Numbered from the stretch's first letter, positions 26,903 through 37,863 are shown. The stretch: DNA of 64,000 nucleotides from Rhizobium leguminosarum (GCF_001679785.1 NZ_CP016287.1:124001-188000), one strand, 5' to 3'. The notes: a model not told the origin generated them from the sequence alone. Program-made: numbers and translations.

Positions 26903-27331
26903 TTATATCAGACGTTTCAGCAACTGCAGAAGTTGCTCCCTTTCCGAAGGCGCTAAAGGGGCAAGCGTAGTCTCGCTGCTGCCTTTCACGTCCGGCAGCA
27001 CTGCATCGAGCAGCCGGCAGCCGGTGTCGGTGATGAAGAGCGTGTAGCGTCTTCGATCTTCGCCGTCCTTCTCCACATGGATCAGATCTCTCGCCAGCAG
27101 GCGCGACACGACGCCCTTGGTGGTGGCGCCATCCATCCCGACAAGACGGCCGAGAGCGTTTTGCGAAAGCGGCTCCGACGCCTCACGCAGCCGGTAGAGT
27201 GTGGAGAATTGCGTCGGCGTCAATCCGCCCGTCATACGTTCCATGAAGAGGGCCATATGCCTCTGATAGGCGAGACGCAGCAAGAAGCCGACCTGCTCGT
27301 CAAGGACGTAACTTTCGTTCGGGTCGGTCAT
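26903..27331 (-). CDS. nicR: MarR-family regulator NicR
   Basis: A 142-residue MarR protein starting at ATG 27331 (MTDPNESYVL), with GGAA at suitable spacing. The longer open frame covers the promoter region and is rejected. The winged helix is at about 45-105, with LTPTQFSTLYRL, LGRLVGMDGATTKGVVSRLLARDLI and the wing EKDGEDRRRYTLF. It is divergent from nicAB with a GTTTG-CATA-CAAAC palindrome between them. In P. putida NicR represses the nicC and nicX operons and responds to 6-hydroxynicotinate; the same effector is likely here. Confidence 0.85.
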   Translation of the reverse strand: MTDPNESYVLDEQVGFLLRLAYQRHMALFMERMTGGLTPTQFSTLYRLREASEPLSQNALGRLVGMDGATTKGVVSRLLARDLIHVEKDGEDRRRYTLFITDTGCRLLDAVLPDVKGSSETTLAPLAPSEREQLLQLLKRLI

Positions 27332-27534
27332 CGGCGATTTCCAGCTTCTGAAGAAACATGGTCGAACTGCAACATCCCAATGCCTGACGTCAAGCCGGAA
27401 TCCCGCATGCGCTGTCGATGAAGCGGCCGCTGGCGCAGCAAAGGCAAGCGCGGGGTACAGACTGCTTAAAAATCCAACAACCGCGTTTATTGCCTGCCGA
27501 TTATGCAAAAAATCCGCTGGTGCCGCGCAAATTC

Positions 27535-27548
27535 GTTTGCATACAAAC
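27535..27548. promoter_or_regulatory. Candidate MarR operator upstream of nicA
   Basis: GTTTG-CATA-CAAAC is a perfect 14-bp palindrome 54 bp before the nicA start, inside the 270-bp divergent nicR-nicA region. The form is typical of MarR sites. Confidence 0.55.
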
Positions 27549-27601
27549 AAGTTTTCTGCTGAATTCCGGACAAGGGTCAAAAAGAGAGCCCGAGGGAACC
27601 G

Positions 27602-28090
27602 ATGACGAATACGCTCGAACTGACGGTGAATGGGACAGTGCGCCTCCTTCAGCATCCCGGGGAACGAACACTTCTCGACGTCTTGAGAGATGAACTCGGT
27701 CTCAAGGGGGCAAAGTATGGCTGCGGCAAGGCGCAATGCGGCGCCTGCACCGTGCTCATCGACGGTTCGCCGGCACGGGCATGCATGCTGCGTGCAAAAC
27801 GTGCCGTTGGACATGACGTTACCACGCTCGAAGGCCTAGCCGATCCTGTGACCGGAGCTCTTTCTTTGGTCCAGAGGGCCTTTCTCGAGTGCGAAGGCGC
27901 GCAATGCGGATACTGCCTGAACGGAATGGTCATGACCGCTGCCGCGCTCCTGCGAAATAACCCGTCACCGACGCGAGAAGACATTCGCGCGGCTCTGCGC
28001 CACAATCTTTGTCGTTGCGGAACGCATCTGGAGATCATCGCTTCCGTCGAACGCGCGGCCGAGCTGATGCGTGGAGCCCAGCATGACTGA
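27602..28090 (+). CDS. nicA: Nicotinate dehydrogenase small [2Fe-2S] subunit NicA
   Basis: A 162-residue two-cluster iron-sulfur subunit. The plant-type ferredoxin cysteines are in CGKAQCGACTVLIDG, and the alpha-helical second cluster is in CEGAQCGYCLNG and LCRCGTH. It carries electrons from the molybdenum site of NicB to the cytochrome domain. It lacks a Tat signal, unlike PaoA at 43220. GAGG precedes the ATG, and the stop overlaps the nicB start by 8 bp. Confidence 0.93.
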   Translation: MTNTLELTVNGTVRLLQHPGERTLLDVLRDELGLKGAKYGCGKAQCGACTVLIDGSPARACMLRAKRAVGHDVTTLEGLADPVTGALSLVQRAFLECEGAQCGYCLNGMVMTAAALLRNNPSPTREDIRAALRHNLCRCGTHLEIIASVERAAELMRGAQHD

Positions 28091-31000
28091 AAGTCTTCCC
28101 CCCGGCAGCCTCTCGATCTATGACGAATTCTCGGTCGGCCCGGCCGTCTTCCTGAGAATGGACGAGCGTGGTGTTGCCACTGGTTACAACGGCCACGTGG
28201 ATCTTGGCACCGGCATCGACACTGCGCTCTCCCAGATCGTCGCGGAGGAACTGGATCTGCCGTTGAGTGCGGTGCATATGGTGCTTGGCGATACGGCTTC
28301 GACCCCGGACCAGGGGCCGACCATCGCGTCCGAAACGATCCAGGTCGCCGCCATTCCGCTGCGCCTGGCAGCCGCCCAGGCCCGCCTCTTCCTGGCGGCG
28401 GAGGCTGCCCGTCGCTTCAACGCCCCCATAGATGGCATCGCGATCGAGGCAGGCTGCGTCGGCTGGCAAGACAAATCCTGTGGTTATGGTGACCTGATTG
28501 CCGGACAGGATGTTGCGCTCAAGCTCGACCGGACAACTCCGGTCAAGCCTCCGGCGAACTATCGCATCGTCGGCCAAAGGACCGGACGCCGTGACCTTTC
28601 GGACAAGCTGCGCGGGACACATCCCTACATTCATGACGTAGACATTGCGGGTATGGTGCACGGCCATGTCATCCGGCCGCCTTATGCCGGACGCGACAGC
28701 GGAGCCTTCGTCGGACACAGCCTCATCCGTTACGACGAAGCCGCCGTGCGAAACCTTCCCGGTTTCATCGCGGTCGTCCGCCACGGCGATTTCCTTGGTG
28801 TGGTGGCAGAGCGGGCCGACCAGGCCCAACTCATCGCGGAGGCCTTGCCGGCGCATTGGCACCTGCCGCCTGACATCCCTGACATGGCCGATCTGCGCCA
28901 GACGCTGAAGGATCATCCCTCCACGCCGCGCAGTCTTGATCGTGCCGGTGATTTTGACCGGGCTATTGCCGAATGCGACGTGGCCCGGCAACGCACCTAT
29001 GTCTGGCCTTATCACGAACACGGTTCCATCGGCCCGTCCTGCGCCATCGCCGACTGGAACGGAGGCACGCCACTGGTCTGGTCCGGCACGCAGAACCCGC
29101 ACATGCTGCGCGATGATCTGGCCATCCTTGTCGGAGTGCCGACTGAGCGGATCGAAATCCGCCGCTATCAGGCTGCCGGCTGCTACGGGCGCAATTGCGC
29201 CGACGATGTTTGCGGCGACGCGTTGCTTCTGTCGCGCGCCACCAGCCGGCCAGTCAGGGTCCAGCTCACCCGCGCGCAGGAGCATCTTTGGGAGCCCAAA
29301 GGCGCCGCGCAACTCATGGAGGTGAACGGTGGGCTAAAGGCCGGCGCGCTGCATGCCTATGCCATCGACACCTGGTATCCATCCAACCGGGGGCCGAACC
29401 TGTCGCTGCTGCTGACAGGCAGCACCAGCTCGGAGGCGCGACCTTCCGACATGGGCGACCGCACCATTATCCCGCCTTATCGGGTCCCTCACAGGCGCAT
29501 CACGGTGCATGACATGGCGCCGATCGTGCGGGCTGCATGGATGCGCGGTGTTTCCGCCCTGCCCAACACCTTTGCCCATGAGAGTTTCGTGGATGAAATG
29601 GCTTACGAGGCCGGCGAGGATCCGGTTGCCTTCCGGCTGCGTCATCTCGACGATCCGCGGGAGGCCGATCTTGTCCGCCGCACGGCCGAACAGGCAGGAT
29701 GGGCGGAGCGCGTCGGTCCGCGCCTGCGTCGCGAAGGTCGTATGGCCTTCGGTCAGGGTTTTGCCTTCGCCACCTATGTGCATGGCACCTTCCCCGGCAC
29801 GGCGGCGGCTTCCGCCGCCTGGGTGGTGGATGTCGCTGTGGACACGGAAACCGGCGAGGTCGCGCTCACCCGCATCTTCATCGGCCAGGATCAGGGACTC
29901 GTCATCAATCCGGATGGCGTGCGCCAGCAGATCCATGGCAATGCCATTCAGACGGCAAGCCGGGTGCTGCTCGAGGAAGTCACCTTCAACGAAATTTCTC
30001 CCACACCGCGAAGCTGGGCGGCTTATCCGATCCAGACTTTTCCTGCCGTGCCCGAGATCGAGACCATGCTGATCGCGCGGCCGGACGATCCTCCGCTCGG
30101 CGTTGGCGAAAGCGCGGCGGTGCCGAGTGCGGCGGCCATCGCCAATGCTATTTTCGACGCAACGGGCGTGCGCATGCGCGAAGTGCCGTTTACACCGGAG
30201 AAAATGCGCGCAGCGCTCGCAGCTTCGGGGACCATGCCCGCCCTCGCCGCCGCAGAGGCTCGCCCGCTCCGGAGCCGGAGCCCGCTGCGCAAGAAACTGC
30301 TCGGGCTTGGCGCCGTCATCGGCGGCATGCTTGCGATGGGTACGATCGCCCTGCCGCTCAATCGGTCCATTGCACCTTCCGCTGCGCCTGCGTCCGGCAT
30401 TTTCTCCAAGGAGACACTCGAACGTGGCCGGCAGGTGTTTGCGCTTGGTAACTGCGCCACATGTCACACCGCCGATGGTGGGCTGCCCAATGCAGGCGGG
30501 CGCCCAATGGTCACCCCCTTCGGCACGGTCTATTCCACCAATATTACCCCCGAGCCGGAAACAGGTCTTGGCCGCTGGAGTTTCGAGGCGTTCGAGCGTG
30601 CGATGCGTCATGGCATCAGCCGCGATGGCCATAACCTCTACCCGGCCTTCCCCTACACGTCCTTTGCCAGGATCAACAGCGAGGACATGCTCTCGCTTTA
30701 CGCCTACATCCAGACGCTGACGCCCGTGCGCCAGGAAACGCCACCGTCACGAATGATCGCGCCGACCAACCTGCGCCCGGCCCTCGCCGCATGGAACTGG
30801 CTCTATCACGACGCCGCGCCCTTCACGCCCGATCCGGTCCGTAGCGAGACATGGAACCGCGGCAAATATCTGGTCGAGGCGGCGGGCCACTGTTCCGCCT
30901 GCCATGCCCCGCGCAATATCGCCGGCGCAGAACTGCCCGAGCTGACCGGAGCCATGATCAAGGGCTGGTATGCCCCGGCCCTTGCCGGGCCGCTGGCCGC

Positions 31001-31493
31001 CGCCCGCGGCTGGAACGAAGACACGCTGTTTTCCTATCTGCGCCGCGGGCATTCCGAAGCAGCAACTGCATCCGGCCCGATGGCGGAAGTCGCTGCCAGC
31101 CTTACCGCCCTGCCTGATGGTGATATCCGCGCTATGGCCACGTATCTGGCCTCATTGAGCGGAATTGATACCGCACCCGCCGTGTCCGTGCCTGAGGCCA
31201 GACTTGCACCCTCGCGGGCCAGCCGGATCTACGAAAGCGCCTGCGCCGTCTGCCATGAGCCCGCGCTTGCCGGGACAGTCACGGCGGCTCTTGCGCCGAT
31301 CAGCCGGTCGGCGGCACTGCGCGCGCCCCTGCCCGATGCCCTCTTCTCCGTTCTGGACGAGGGTCTGAAGGCGCCGGACGGGCTGGATCTGCGCGACATG
31401 CCGTCCTTTAACGGCGAATTCACAGACACGGAGCGGGAAGCCCTCGCTAGCTATCTGCGGCAGCGCTTCGCCCCCGATTTGCCACCCTGGTAG
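28083..31493 (+). CDS. nicB: Nicotinate dehydrogenase large subunit NicB (molybdopterin + cytochrome c)
   Basis: A 1136-residue fusion. The first ~720 residues form a xanthine-oxidase-type molybdopterin subunit, including the active-site Glu region PPLGVGESAAVPSAAAIANA. A hydrophobic segment (LLGLGAVIGGMLAMGTIALPL) then joins a triheme cytochrome c domain. The CXXCH motifs start at residues 791, 937 and 1054 (CATCH, CSACH, CAVCH). This architecture is that of NicB, which hydroxylates nicotinate to 6-hydroxynicotinate and passes electrons to the respiratory chain. ATG 28083 is chosen over GTG 28071. The related isoquinoline 1-oxidoreductases are the alternative reading, but the nic context decides. 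Confidence 0.93.
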   Translation: MTESLPPGSLSIYDEFSVGPAVFLRMDERGVATGYNGHVDLGTGIDTALSQIVAEELDLPLSAVHMVLGDTASTPDQGPTIASETIQVAAIPLRLAAAQARLFLAAEAARRFNAPIDGIAIEAGCVGWQDKSCGYGDLIAGQDVALKLDRTTPVKPPANYRIVGQRTGRRDLSDKLRGTHPYIHDVDIAGMVHGHVIRPPYAGRDSGAFVGHSLIRYDEAAVRNLPGFIAVVRHGDFLGVVAERADQAQLIAEALPAHWHLPPDIPDMADLRQTLKDHPSTPRSLDRAGDFDRAIAECDVARQRTYVWPYHEHGSIGPSCAIADWNGGTPLVWSGTQNPHMLRDDLAILVGVPTERIEIRRYQAAGCYGRNCADDVCGDALLLSRATSRPVRVQLTRAQEHLWEPKGAAQLMEVNGGLKAGALHAYAIDTWYPSNRGPNLSLLLTGSTSSEARPSDMGDRTIIPPYRVPHRRITVHDMAPIVRAAWMRGVSALPNTFAHESFVDEMAYEAGEDPVAFRLRHLDDPREADLVRRTAEQAGWAERVGPRLRREGRMAFGQGFAFATYVHGTFPGTAAASAAWVVDVAVDTETGEVALTRIFIGQDQGLVINPDGVRQQIHGNAIQTASRVLLEEVTFNEISPTPRSWAAYPIQTFPAVPEIETMLIARPDDPPLGVGESAAVPSAAAIANAIFDATGVRMREVPFTPEKMRAALAASGTMPALAAAEARPLRSRSPLRKKLLGLGAVIGGMLAMGTIALPLNRSIAPSAAPASGIFSKETLERGRQVFALGNCATCHTADGGLPNAGGRPMVTPFGTVYSTNITPEPETGLGRWSFEAFERAMRHGISRDGHNLYPAFPYTSFARINSEDMLSLYAYIQTLTPVRQETPPSRMIAPTNLRPALAAWNWLYHDAAPFTPDPVRSETWNRGKYLVEAAGHCSACHAPRNIAGAELPELTGAMIKGWYAPALAGPLAAARGWNEDTLFSYLRRGHSEAATASGPMAEVAASLTALPDGDIRAMATYLASLSGIDTAPAVSVPEARLAPSRASRIYESACAVCHEPALAGTVTAALAPISRSAALRAPLPDALFSVLDEGLKAPDGLDLRDMPSFNGEFTDTEREALASYLRQRFAPDLPPW

Positions 31494-31574
31494 CGCCGGA
31501 GGACCGCGATCGCGCTGGGTCCCCGGCCGATCAGGGTTCACTTCCGACAACGACAACGGCCGGTTCGCATTAGC

Positions 31575-31594
31575 ATTGTTTGTTAGCCAACAAT
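31575..31594. promoter_or_regulatory. Inverted repeat upstream of nicC
   Basis: ATTGTT at 31575-31580 and AACAAT at 31589-31594 form a perfect 6-bp inverted repeat with an 8-bp spacer, 27 bp before the nicC ATG. It may be an operator for NicR or the TetR regulator; it resembles the nicA site only loosely. Confidence 0.4.
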
Positions 31595-31602
31595 ATGCCT
31601 GA

Positions 31603-32766
<1,164 letters not shown>

Positions 32767-32811
32767 ACCAGCGACCGTTCACACTTTCGAAACAAGGCGC
32801 CGAGCGGGCCT

Positions 32812-32828
32812 GCCGGAAATAGTCCGGC
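32812..32828. terminator. Hairpin between convergent nicC and lacI-type genes
   Basis: GCCGGA and TCCGGC pair around a 5-nt loop in the 105-bp convergent gap. There is no T-run, so this is a possible weak bidirectional terminator. Confidence 0.35.
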
Positions 32829-32871
32829 CGGCCATGCAGCTGTTTTGTTGTTCGGAGCGATGGCCCGGGCA

Positions 32872-33891
32872 TCAGGCGTTTGCGATAAACTCGACTTTTC
32901 CATCCACGACCAATTGCATGTGAGGGGCGTCCGGCCGCTCGATCTGGCGTACCAGCCCCTCGACCAGGCTGCGCCCGACGGCCACCATATCGACGGTATG
33001 GGCGATGAGAGGGGCGGACAGGTAGCGACACATATGCGTGTTGTCACGAACTACGATGTGAAAATCGCGACCAACGGTCAGGCCTTTTCGGCGCGCAGCA
33101 CTCAGCGCTCCGAGAAGGCCGAGTTCGTTGGCACAGACCAGGCCTGTCGGCGGTTCCGGAAGATCCAGCAGACGCGCGACCCAGCGTTCACTCGCCTCCA
33201 TGGTGAAATCCTCGTGCCCGATCAGCTGAGGATCGATTGAAAGCCCCGCTCCAGTCATGGCCTTGGCATAACCGGCCATACGCACGGTGCTGTACTGGTC
33301 CTCGCGGGTCAGCAGTTGAAGCGCAATGCGCCGGCACCCTCGTTCGAGCAGCATATTGGCGGCCTGGAAGGCTATGCCCTCGTTATCGACATCCACGAAA
33401 GCGTAGTCGAGCGCACTGCCGCTGCGGCCGAAGGCGATGAACGGAATGCTGCGGTCGAGGAGAAACGGTATGCGCGGATCTTCCGAGACCATTCGGGTAA
33501 TCACGATTCCATCGGCGCCGCCGGCATGGATCAGTCGACTGAGATTCTCCTGCGGATCTTCCTCGGGTGTCGTGGAATATATCGAGAGGCTATACCCGTG
33601 TTCTCGTGCGGCGAGCGTCAGCCCTTCGATCAGTGGCAGCTTCGCGATGTCCGACAGGTAGTCGCGGGTTTCCATCGGAAGTATTGCGGTCAGCGCCTGT
33701 GTGAGACCTGTGCGCAAAGCCCTGCCATGGAAGTTCGGGACATAGCCCGCAGCGTTGGCGACAGCCTTTACACGCTTGATGGTGTCTGGATGAACCTCCG
33801 GTCCGTCCTTCAATGCCCTGGAAACTGTCGTCACCGAAAGACCTAGCTCTGTCGCGATCTGCCTCAGATTGGGTCTCGAATTCACTGCCAT
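32872..33891 (-). CDS. LacI-family transcriptional regulator
   Basis: A 339-residue LacI protein starting at ATG 33891 (MAVNSRPNLRQIA). The HTH is LRQIATELGLSVTTVSRALKDG at about 8-30, with the hinge at HGRALRTGLT. The C-terminal periplasmic-binding-like domain includes DGIVITRMVSEDPRIPFLLDR and GLVCANELGLLGAL. It is divergent from the PotABCD-type transporter operon. The 16-bp palindrome at 34010-34025 in between is its probable operator. The ligand is likely linked to the imported compound. Confidence 0.92.
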   Translation of the reverse strand: MAVNSRPNLRQIATELGLSVTTVSRALKDGPEVHPDTIKRVKAVANAAGYVPNFHGRALRTGLTQALTAILPMETRDYLSDIAKLPLIEGLTLAAREHGYSLSIYSTTPEEDPQENLSRLIHAGGADGIVITRMVSEDPRIPFLLDRSIPFIAFGRSGSALDYAFVDVDNEGIAFQAANMLLERGCRRIALQLLTREDQYSTVRMAGYAKAMTGAGLSIDPQLIGHEDFTMEASERWVARLLDLPEPPTGLVCANELGLLGALSAARRKGLTVGRDFHIVVRDNTHMCRYLSAPLIAHTVDMVAVGRSLVEGLVRQIERPDAPHMQLVVDGKVEFIANA

Positions 33892-34009
33892 CGCGTCTGT
33901 CAATCTTCCGTGGTTCGCTTCTTCAATACACTGCCCTTTCCGCCGGAAGATTGGAAGTGGGATGGTTGAGGGACAAGATTCCACTTGACGAAAGCGCCGA
34001 CATCTATCA

Positions 34010-34025
34010 ATCGTAACGTTACGAT
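34010..34025. promoter_or_regulatory. LacI-type operator palindrome
   Basis: ATCGTAACGTTACGAT is a perfect 16-bp palindrome with the central CG that LacI/PurR proteins kink. It lies 64 bp upstream of the binding-protein ATG and 119 bp upstream of the LacI start, so it can control both directions. Confidence 0.75.
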
Positions 34026-34088
34026 TTCGAAAAATCGGGCGTTAGACCCCAAGAATCGTCATTCAGAGGTGAACAAAGGAGATATCGA

Positions 34089-35132
34089 ATGTTTCGTATG
34101 CTGCGCCTATCCGTGGCTGCTATCGCCATGACCGCCGCCGGCCCGCTGGCTGCACAGACACTGACCATCACAACCGCCGGCGGGGACTATGGAACCGCCA
34201 TGAAACAAGCCATGTGGGAACCTGCGGCCCGCGAGCTTGGCCTCGACGTGCGTGAAGAAACCCAGAGCGACGGCTTTGCAGCACTCAAAATGCAGGTCAC
34301 TTCAGGTGCAGTCACGACCGACATTATCCACCTCGGGTCGCCGGAAGGTGCGCAGGCTGCCGCTCAAGGACTGCTGGAGCCGCTGGACTATTCCGTCATC
34401 GACGGCAAATCACTGCCGGCAGGCGCGCAATCGGAGTACTGCTATCCCTTCAGTTCCTACGGCACTGTGATGGCGTGGAACACAAAGACCATCGGCAACA
34501 ATCCGCCGAAGACCTGGGCCGAATTCTGGGACGTCAAGGCATTTCCCGGAACCCGCGCGCTACGCGCCAATGCGCAGGATCTCATAGAGATAGCACTTCT
34601 CTCGCAAGGGGTGGCGCCAAATGAAGTTTACAACGTCCTGAGCGCATCAGGGGGGCTGGAGCGTGCAATCGCCCGTCTCGAAGAGCTGAAGCCAAATGTT
34701 GCGATCTGGTGGACGTCGGGTGCGCAATCGGCCCAGATCCTGAAGGACGGCGAAGCCGATCTGGTCGTCACCTGGAATGGTCGCGCCCAAAGCGTCAAGA
34801 CAGACGGCGGTGCTGCCGACTACAGTTTCAAGGGCTCAGTCATCGGTACAGACTGCCTTGCCGTTCCGAAAGGCGCGGCAAACAAGGATGCCGCCATGAA
34901 GCTCATCGCGGCGATGACGAAGCCAGAAAGAGGCGCGAAGCTGACGGATTTCATCGCTTATGGACCGGTCAACCCGAAGGCCTATGAGGGTGGATTGATC
35001 CCGGCGGAACGGATGCAACTCCTCGCCACCGCTCCCGGCAATGTCGAGACTTCCGTTTTCTCCAAGGCCGACTGGTGGCTGAAAAATGGTGAAGCTGCCC
35101 AGGTCGCCTTCGACGAAATGATGAACCGTTGA
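34089..35132 (+). CDS. Spermidine/putrescine-type ABC transporter substrate-binding protein (PotD/YdcS family)
   Basis: A 347-residue periplasmic protein with signal peptide MFRMLRLSVAAIAMTAAGPLAAQ. The binding-protein family 1/PotD pattern includes LTITTAGGDYGTAMKQ, TTDIIHLGSPEG, PKTWAEFWDVKAFPG and WWTSGAQSAQILKDGEAD. Members of this family bind polyamines, but also other cations and nucleobase- or amine-like compounds in rhizobia. AAAGGAG precedes the ATG. It heads an operon of four transporter genes followed by a nucleoside phosphorylase-like gene. Confidence 0.9.
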   Translation: MFRMLRLSVAAIAMTAAGPLAAQTLTITTAGGDYGTAMKQAMWEPAARELGLDVREETQSDGFAALKMQVTSGAVTTDIIHLGSPEGAQAAAQGLLEPLDYSVIDGKSLPAGAQSEYCYPFSSYGTVMAWNTKTIGNNPPKTWAEFWDVKAFPGTRALRANAQDLIEIALLSQGVAPNEVYNVLSASGGLERAIARLEELKPNVAIWWTSGAQSAQILKDGEADLVVTWNGRAQSVKTDGGAADYSFKGSVIGTDCLAVPKGAANKDAAMKLIAAMTKPERGAKLTDFIAYGPVNPKAYEGGLIPAERMQLLATAPGNVETSVFSKADWWLKNGEAAQVAFDEMMNR

Positions 35133-35154
35133 CGGACAGGGAGCAGGTATCAAG

Positions 35155-36204
35155 ATGGCCATAACCTCGCTTCCCATAACCATCGACACCGTAAGGAAAG
35201 TCTTCGGTTCCTATGTGGCGCTGAACGATGTTTCGCTGGAGGTTGCTGCCGGCGAATTCCTCACCCTGCTCGGTCCTTCAGGATCGGGCAAGACAACGCT
35301 GTTGATGGCACTTGCGGGGTTTGTCCGTCCGGATAGCGGCTCCCTAACCATCGGCGGCCGGGATGTCACCCGGCTGTCCCCGGAAAGAAGGGAAATCGGA
35401 ATCGTCTTCCAGAATTACGCGCTCTTCCCACACATGAGCGTGCTTGCCAACGTAGCGTATCCACTGATGCTGCGTCATGTGCCAAAGGTCGAGGCTCGCG
35501 AGCGGGCAATGGGCGCCTTGGCTAGGGTCGAGCTATCAGGTTACGGCGACCGCAACATCGCCGCCCTGTCGGGCGGCCAGCGGCAGCGCGTTGCACTGGC
35601 GCGTGCCATTGTATTCGAGCCGCGTGTCATGCTGATGGACGAGCCCCTCTCCGCGCTGGACAAGAACCTGCGTGAACACATGCAGTTCGAAATCCGACGC
35701 CTGCACGACGATCTCGGTATCACGACGATCTATGTGACGCATGATCAGAGGGAGGCACTGACGATGTCCGACCGAATTGCAGTTATGGATGCCGGCGAGA
35801 TCCAGCAGATCGGCGCACCCTCCGAGATCTATCATCATCCGACCAACCGCTTCGTCGCGGAATTCATGGGCGAAGCCAACATTCTTCCCGCAGCAAGCCT
35901 GACGCGGATGAACGGATCGACGCAAGCCCCTCAGGGATTTGCAATGATCAGGGCAGAAAGTTTCCATCTTGACGCCGCCGATGCGGAACCTGACGCGATC
36001 GCGATCACAGGCAGCCTCTCCGCCAAGGCTTTCCGCGGCGAGAATTGGCTTCTCAATGTGGAAACCGAGGCCGGCGCTCTGGTCATGTTGAGCGTGCCCG
36101 CAACCCGCGCTGCGGGCTGCGCTGAGCTGAAAACCGGTCAGGTGATAACCGCCTATGCGGCGGCCGCGAGCGTGCATAGATTGCCCGAGGGGGCCGGGAA
36201 ATGA
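35155..36204 (+). CDS. ABC transporter ATP-binding protein (PotA type)
   Basis: A 349-residue ATPase with Walker A GPSGSGKTT, Q-loop FQNYALFPHMSV, signature LSGGQRQR, Walker B VMLMDEPLSALD and a C-terminal TOBE domain from about residue 260. The PotA/UgpC subfamily uses the TOBE region for regulation or subunit contacts. It is 22 bp after the binding protein and overlaps the first permease by 4 bp. Confidence 0.93.
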   Translation: MAITSLPITIDTVRKVFGSYVALNDVSLEVAAGEFLTLLGPSGSGKTTLLMALAGFVRPDSGSLTIGGRDVTRLSPERREIGIVFQNYALFPHMSVLANVAYPLMLRHVPKVEARERAMGALARVELSGYGDRNIAALSGGQRQRVALARAIVFEPRVMLMDEPLSALDKNLREHMQFEIRRLHDDLGITTIYVTHDQREALTMSDRIAVMDAGEIQQIGAPSEIYHHPTNRFVAEFMGEANILPAASLTRMNGSTQAPQGFAMIRAESFHLDAADAEPDAIAITGSLSAKAFRGENWLLNVETEAGALVMLSVPATRAAGCAELKTGQVITAYAAAASVHRLPEGAGK

Positions 36205-37070
36205 ACACTGCAGCTCTTTTGCAGGACGTCCGGCGAGAACGCCGCTTCTTCCTGTCGCTTGCCGTGCCGGCCTTGGTGCTTGTCGGTCTGGCGGCTATCC
36301 TGCCGGTGATATGGATCCTGCGCCAATCGTTCCTGACCATGGCGGGCGACTTAACGACCGCCAATTACGAAAAGATCCTTTCGAGCGGTCTCACCTGGTC
36401 CGCGGTCGGCACCACCCTCGCCTTGTCTGGCGCGACGTTGGTCATCTGCATGGTCCTTGGCATTCCTTTGGCATTGACCTTGGCCAGCACCAAAACGCGC
36501 ATCGCAAACAGGGTCCTGATCCTGATCATGCTGCCGCTTTGGACATCCATCCTGGTCCGCACCTATGGCTGGCTGGTACTCCTGCGGCGTGACGGTCTCG
36601 TCAATTCTACCTTGCAGAGCCTCGGCCTCACGGACACGCCTTTGCCGCTGGCCTACAATTTCACCGGCACGCTGATCGGCATGGTTCACTACATGCTGCC
36701 GCTCTTCGTTCTGCCGATCTATGCCGCGATGCGAGATATCGACAACAATGTGATCCGCGCTTCCGCCAGTATGGGTGCGAGCCTCTGGCACTGCGTGCGA
36801 ACCATCATCCTGCCGCTTTCAGCCGGCGGAATCCTGTCAGGCTCAACCATCGTATTCATCTACACGCTTGGTTTCTTCATCACGCCTGCAATTCTTGGGG
36901 GCGGCAAAGTCAACCCGATCTCCGTCCGCATCGATCGCACCCTCTCGACATTTCAGGACTGGGGTTCGGCCAGCGCGCTTGGCGTTCTGCTCCTTGTTCT
37001 GGTGCTGCTAACTGGTGGCATGCTGTTCGGCCTCCGCTGGTTTCTGATGAAGGGTGCACGCCATGCTTGA
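36201..37070 (+). CDS. ABC transporter permease (PotB type)
   Basis: A 289-residue inner-membrane permease with about six helices. The first is at about 17-39 (LSLAVPALVLVGLAAILPVIW). The EAA loop region near DNNVIRASASMGASLWHCVRTIILPLSAGGI contacts the ATPase. It overlaps the PotA gene by 4 bp and the next permease by 8 bp. Confidence 0.93.
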   Translation: MNTAALLQDVRRERRFFLSLAVPALVLVGLAAILPVIWILRQSFLTMAGDLTTANYEKILSSGLTWSAVGTTLALSGATLVICMVLGIPLALTLASTKTRIANRVLILIMLPLWTSILVRTYGWLVLLRRDGLVNSTLQSLGLTDTPLPLAYNFTGTLIGMVHYMLPLFVLPIYAAMRDIDNNVIRASASMGASLWHCVRTIILPLSAGGILSGSTIVFIYTLGFFITPAILGGGKVNPISVRIDRTLSTFQDWGSASALGVLLLVLVLLTGGMLFGLRWFLMKGARHA

Positions 37071-37863
37071 CGCCTATTACGGCAGCCGACTGACCAAGGT
37101 GGCCCTTTGGATCTTCTCAGCACTCGTTCTCGTCTTTCTCATGCTGCCCACTTTGATCGTGGTGCCACTGTCCTTTTCGGCCTCGGATCTCCTGGAATTT
37201 CCGCCGAGGGCCTGGTCGCTTCGCTGGTACGAGGCTTTCTTCTCGTCGGCCGTGTGGATGGCTGCGTTGAGAACCAGCCTGCTTCTGGGTGTGCTGACGG
37301 CCGCGATTGCGGTGCCGATCAGCTTTCTGGCATGTTTCGCCATCAACAGGTTCGGCGGGCGAAGCGCGGGAGCGATCTACGGTTTTCTCCTGTCTCCGTC
37401 GGTGACGCCCGGCATCCTTCTGGCGATCGGGCTCTTCTTTATCCTCGCGAAGCTCGGCCTCGTGGGGACCCTTACCGGCGTGCTCGTGGGACATGTGGTT
37501 CTGGCAATTCCGGTGGTGGTGATCGTGCTCTACCCCGCCATCAATCGGTTCGACTGGGCTCAGGCCCAAGCGGCCCGCAGCCTTGGGGCGGGGTGGTTCC
37601 GCACCATGGGCGGCATCATACTGCCGCAGCTGGGCCTCAGCTTAATGACCGCCGCATTGATGGCGTTCCTGACGTCCCTTGATGAGGCGGTCATCTCGAT
37701 CTTCGTGGCCAACGGCCCAAGCAGCACCTTGCCGAAGCTCATGTTCATGTCCCTGCGGGATCAGATCGACCCGACCATTGCCGCCATTTCCACCTTTTGG
37801 ACTCTCCTGATCTCCGTCGCGCTCTTGTTTTTCAACTTGCGCGAACGCCGTCAGACGCCGTGA
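37063..37863 (+). CDS. ABC transporter permease (PotC type)
   Basis: A 266-residue second permease starting at ATG 37063 (MLDAYYGSR) with an 8-bp overlap; GTG 37054 is an alternative. The first helix is WIFSALVLVFLMLPTLIVVPL, and the EAA loop is AQAQAARSLGAGWFRTMGGIILPQ. With the PotB-type partner it makes a heterodimeric channel. Confidence 0.92.
   Translation: MLDAYYGSRLTKVALWIFSALVLVFLMLPTLIVVPLSFSASDLLEFPPRAWSLRWYEAFFSSAVWMAALRTSLLLGVLTAAIAVPISFLACFAINRFGGRSAGAIYGFLLSPSVTPGILLAIGLFFILAKLGLVGTLTGVLVGHVVLAIPVVVIVLYPAINRFDWAQAQAARSLGAGWFRTMGGIILPQLGLSLMTAALMAFLTSLDEAVISIFVANGPSSTLPKLMFMSLRDQIDPTIAAISTFWTLLISVALLFFNLRERRQTP

Noticed and set aside
27332..27814. 161-residue N-terminal extension of NicR
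   Set aside because: It covers the divergent promoter and part of nicA on the opposite strand. MarR proteins start just before the first helix, as at 27331.
29334..30632. 432-codon minus-strand open frame inside nicB
   Set aside because: It is antisense to the well-conserved molybdopterin domain of NicB and has no family features.
37054..37062. GTG start for the PotC-type permease
   Set aside because: It would add three residues only. ATG 37063 gives an 8-bp overlap and a standard N-terminus; the choice is not decisive.
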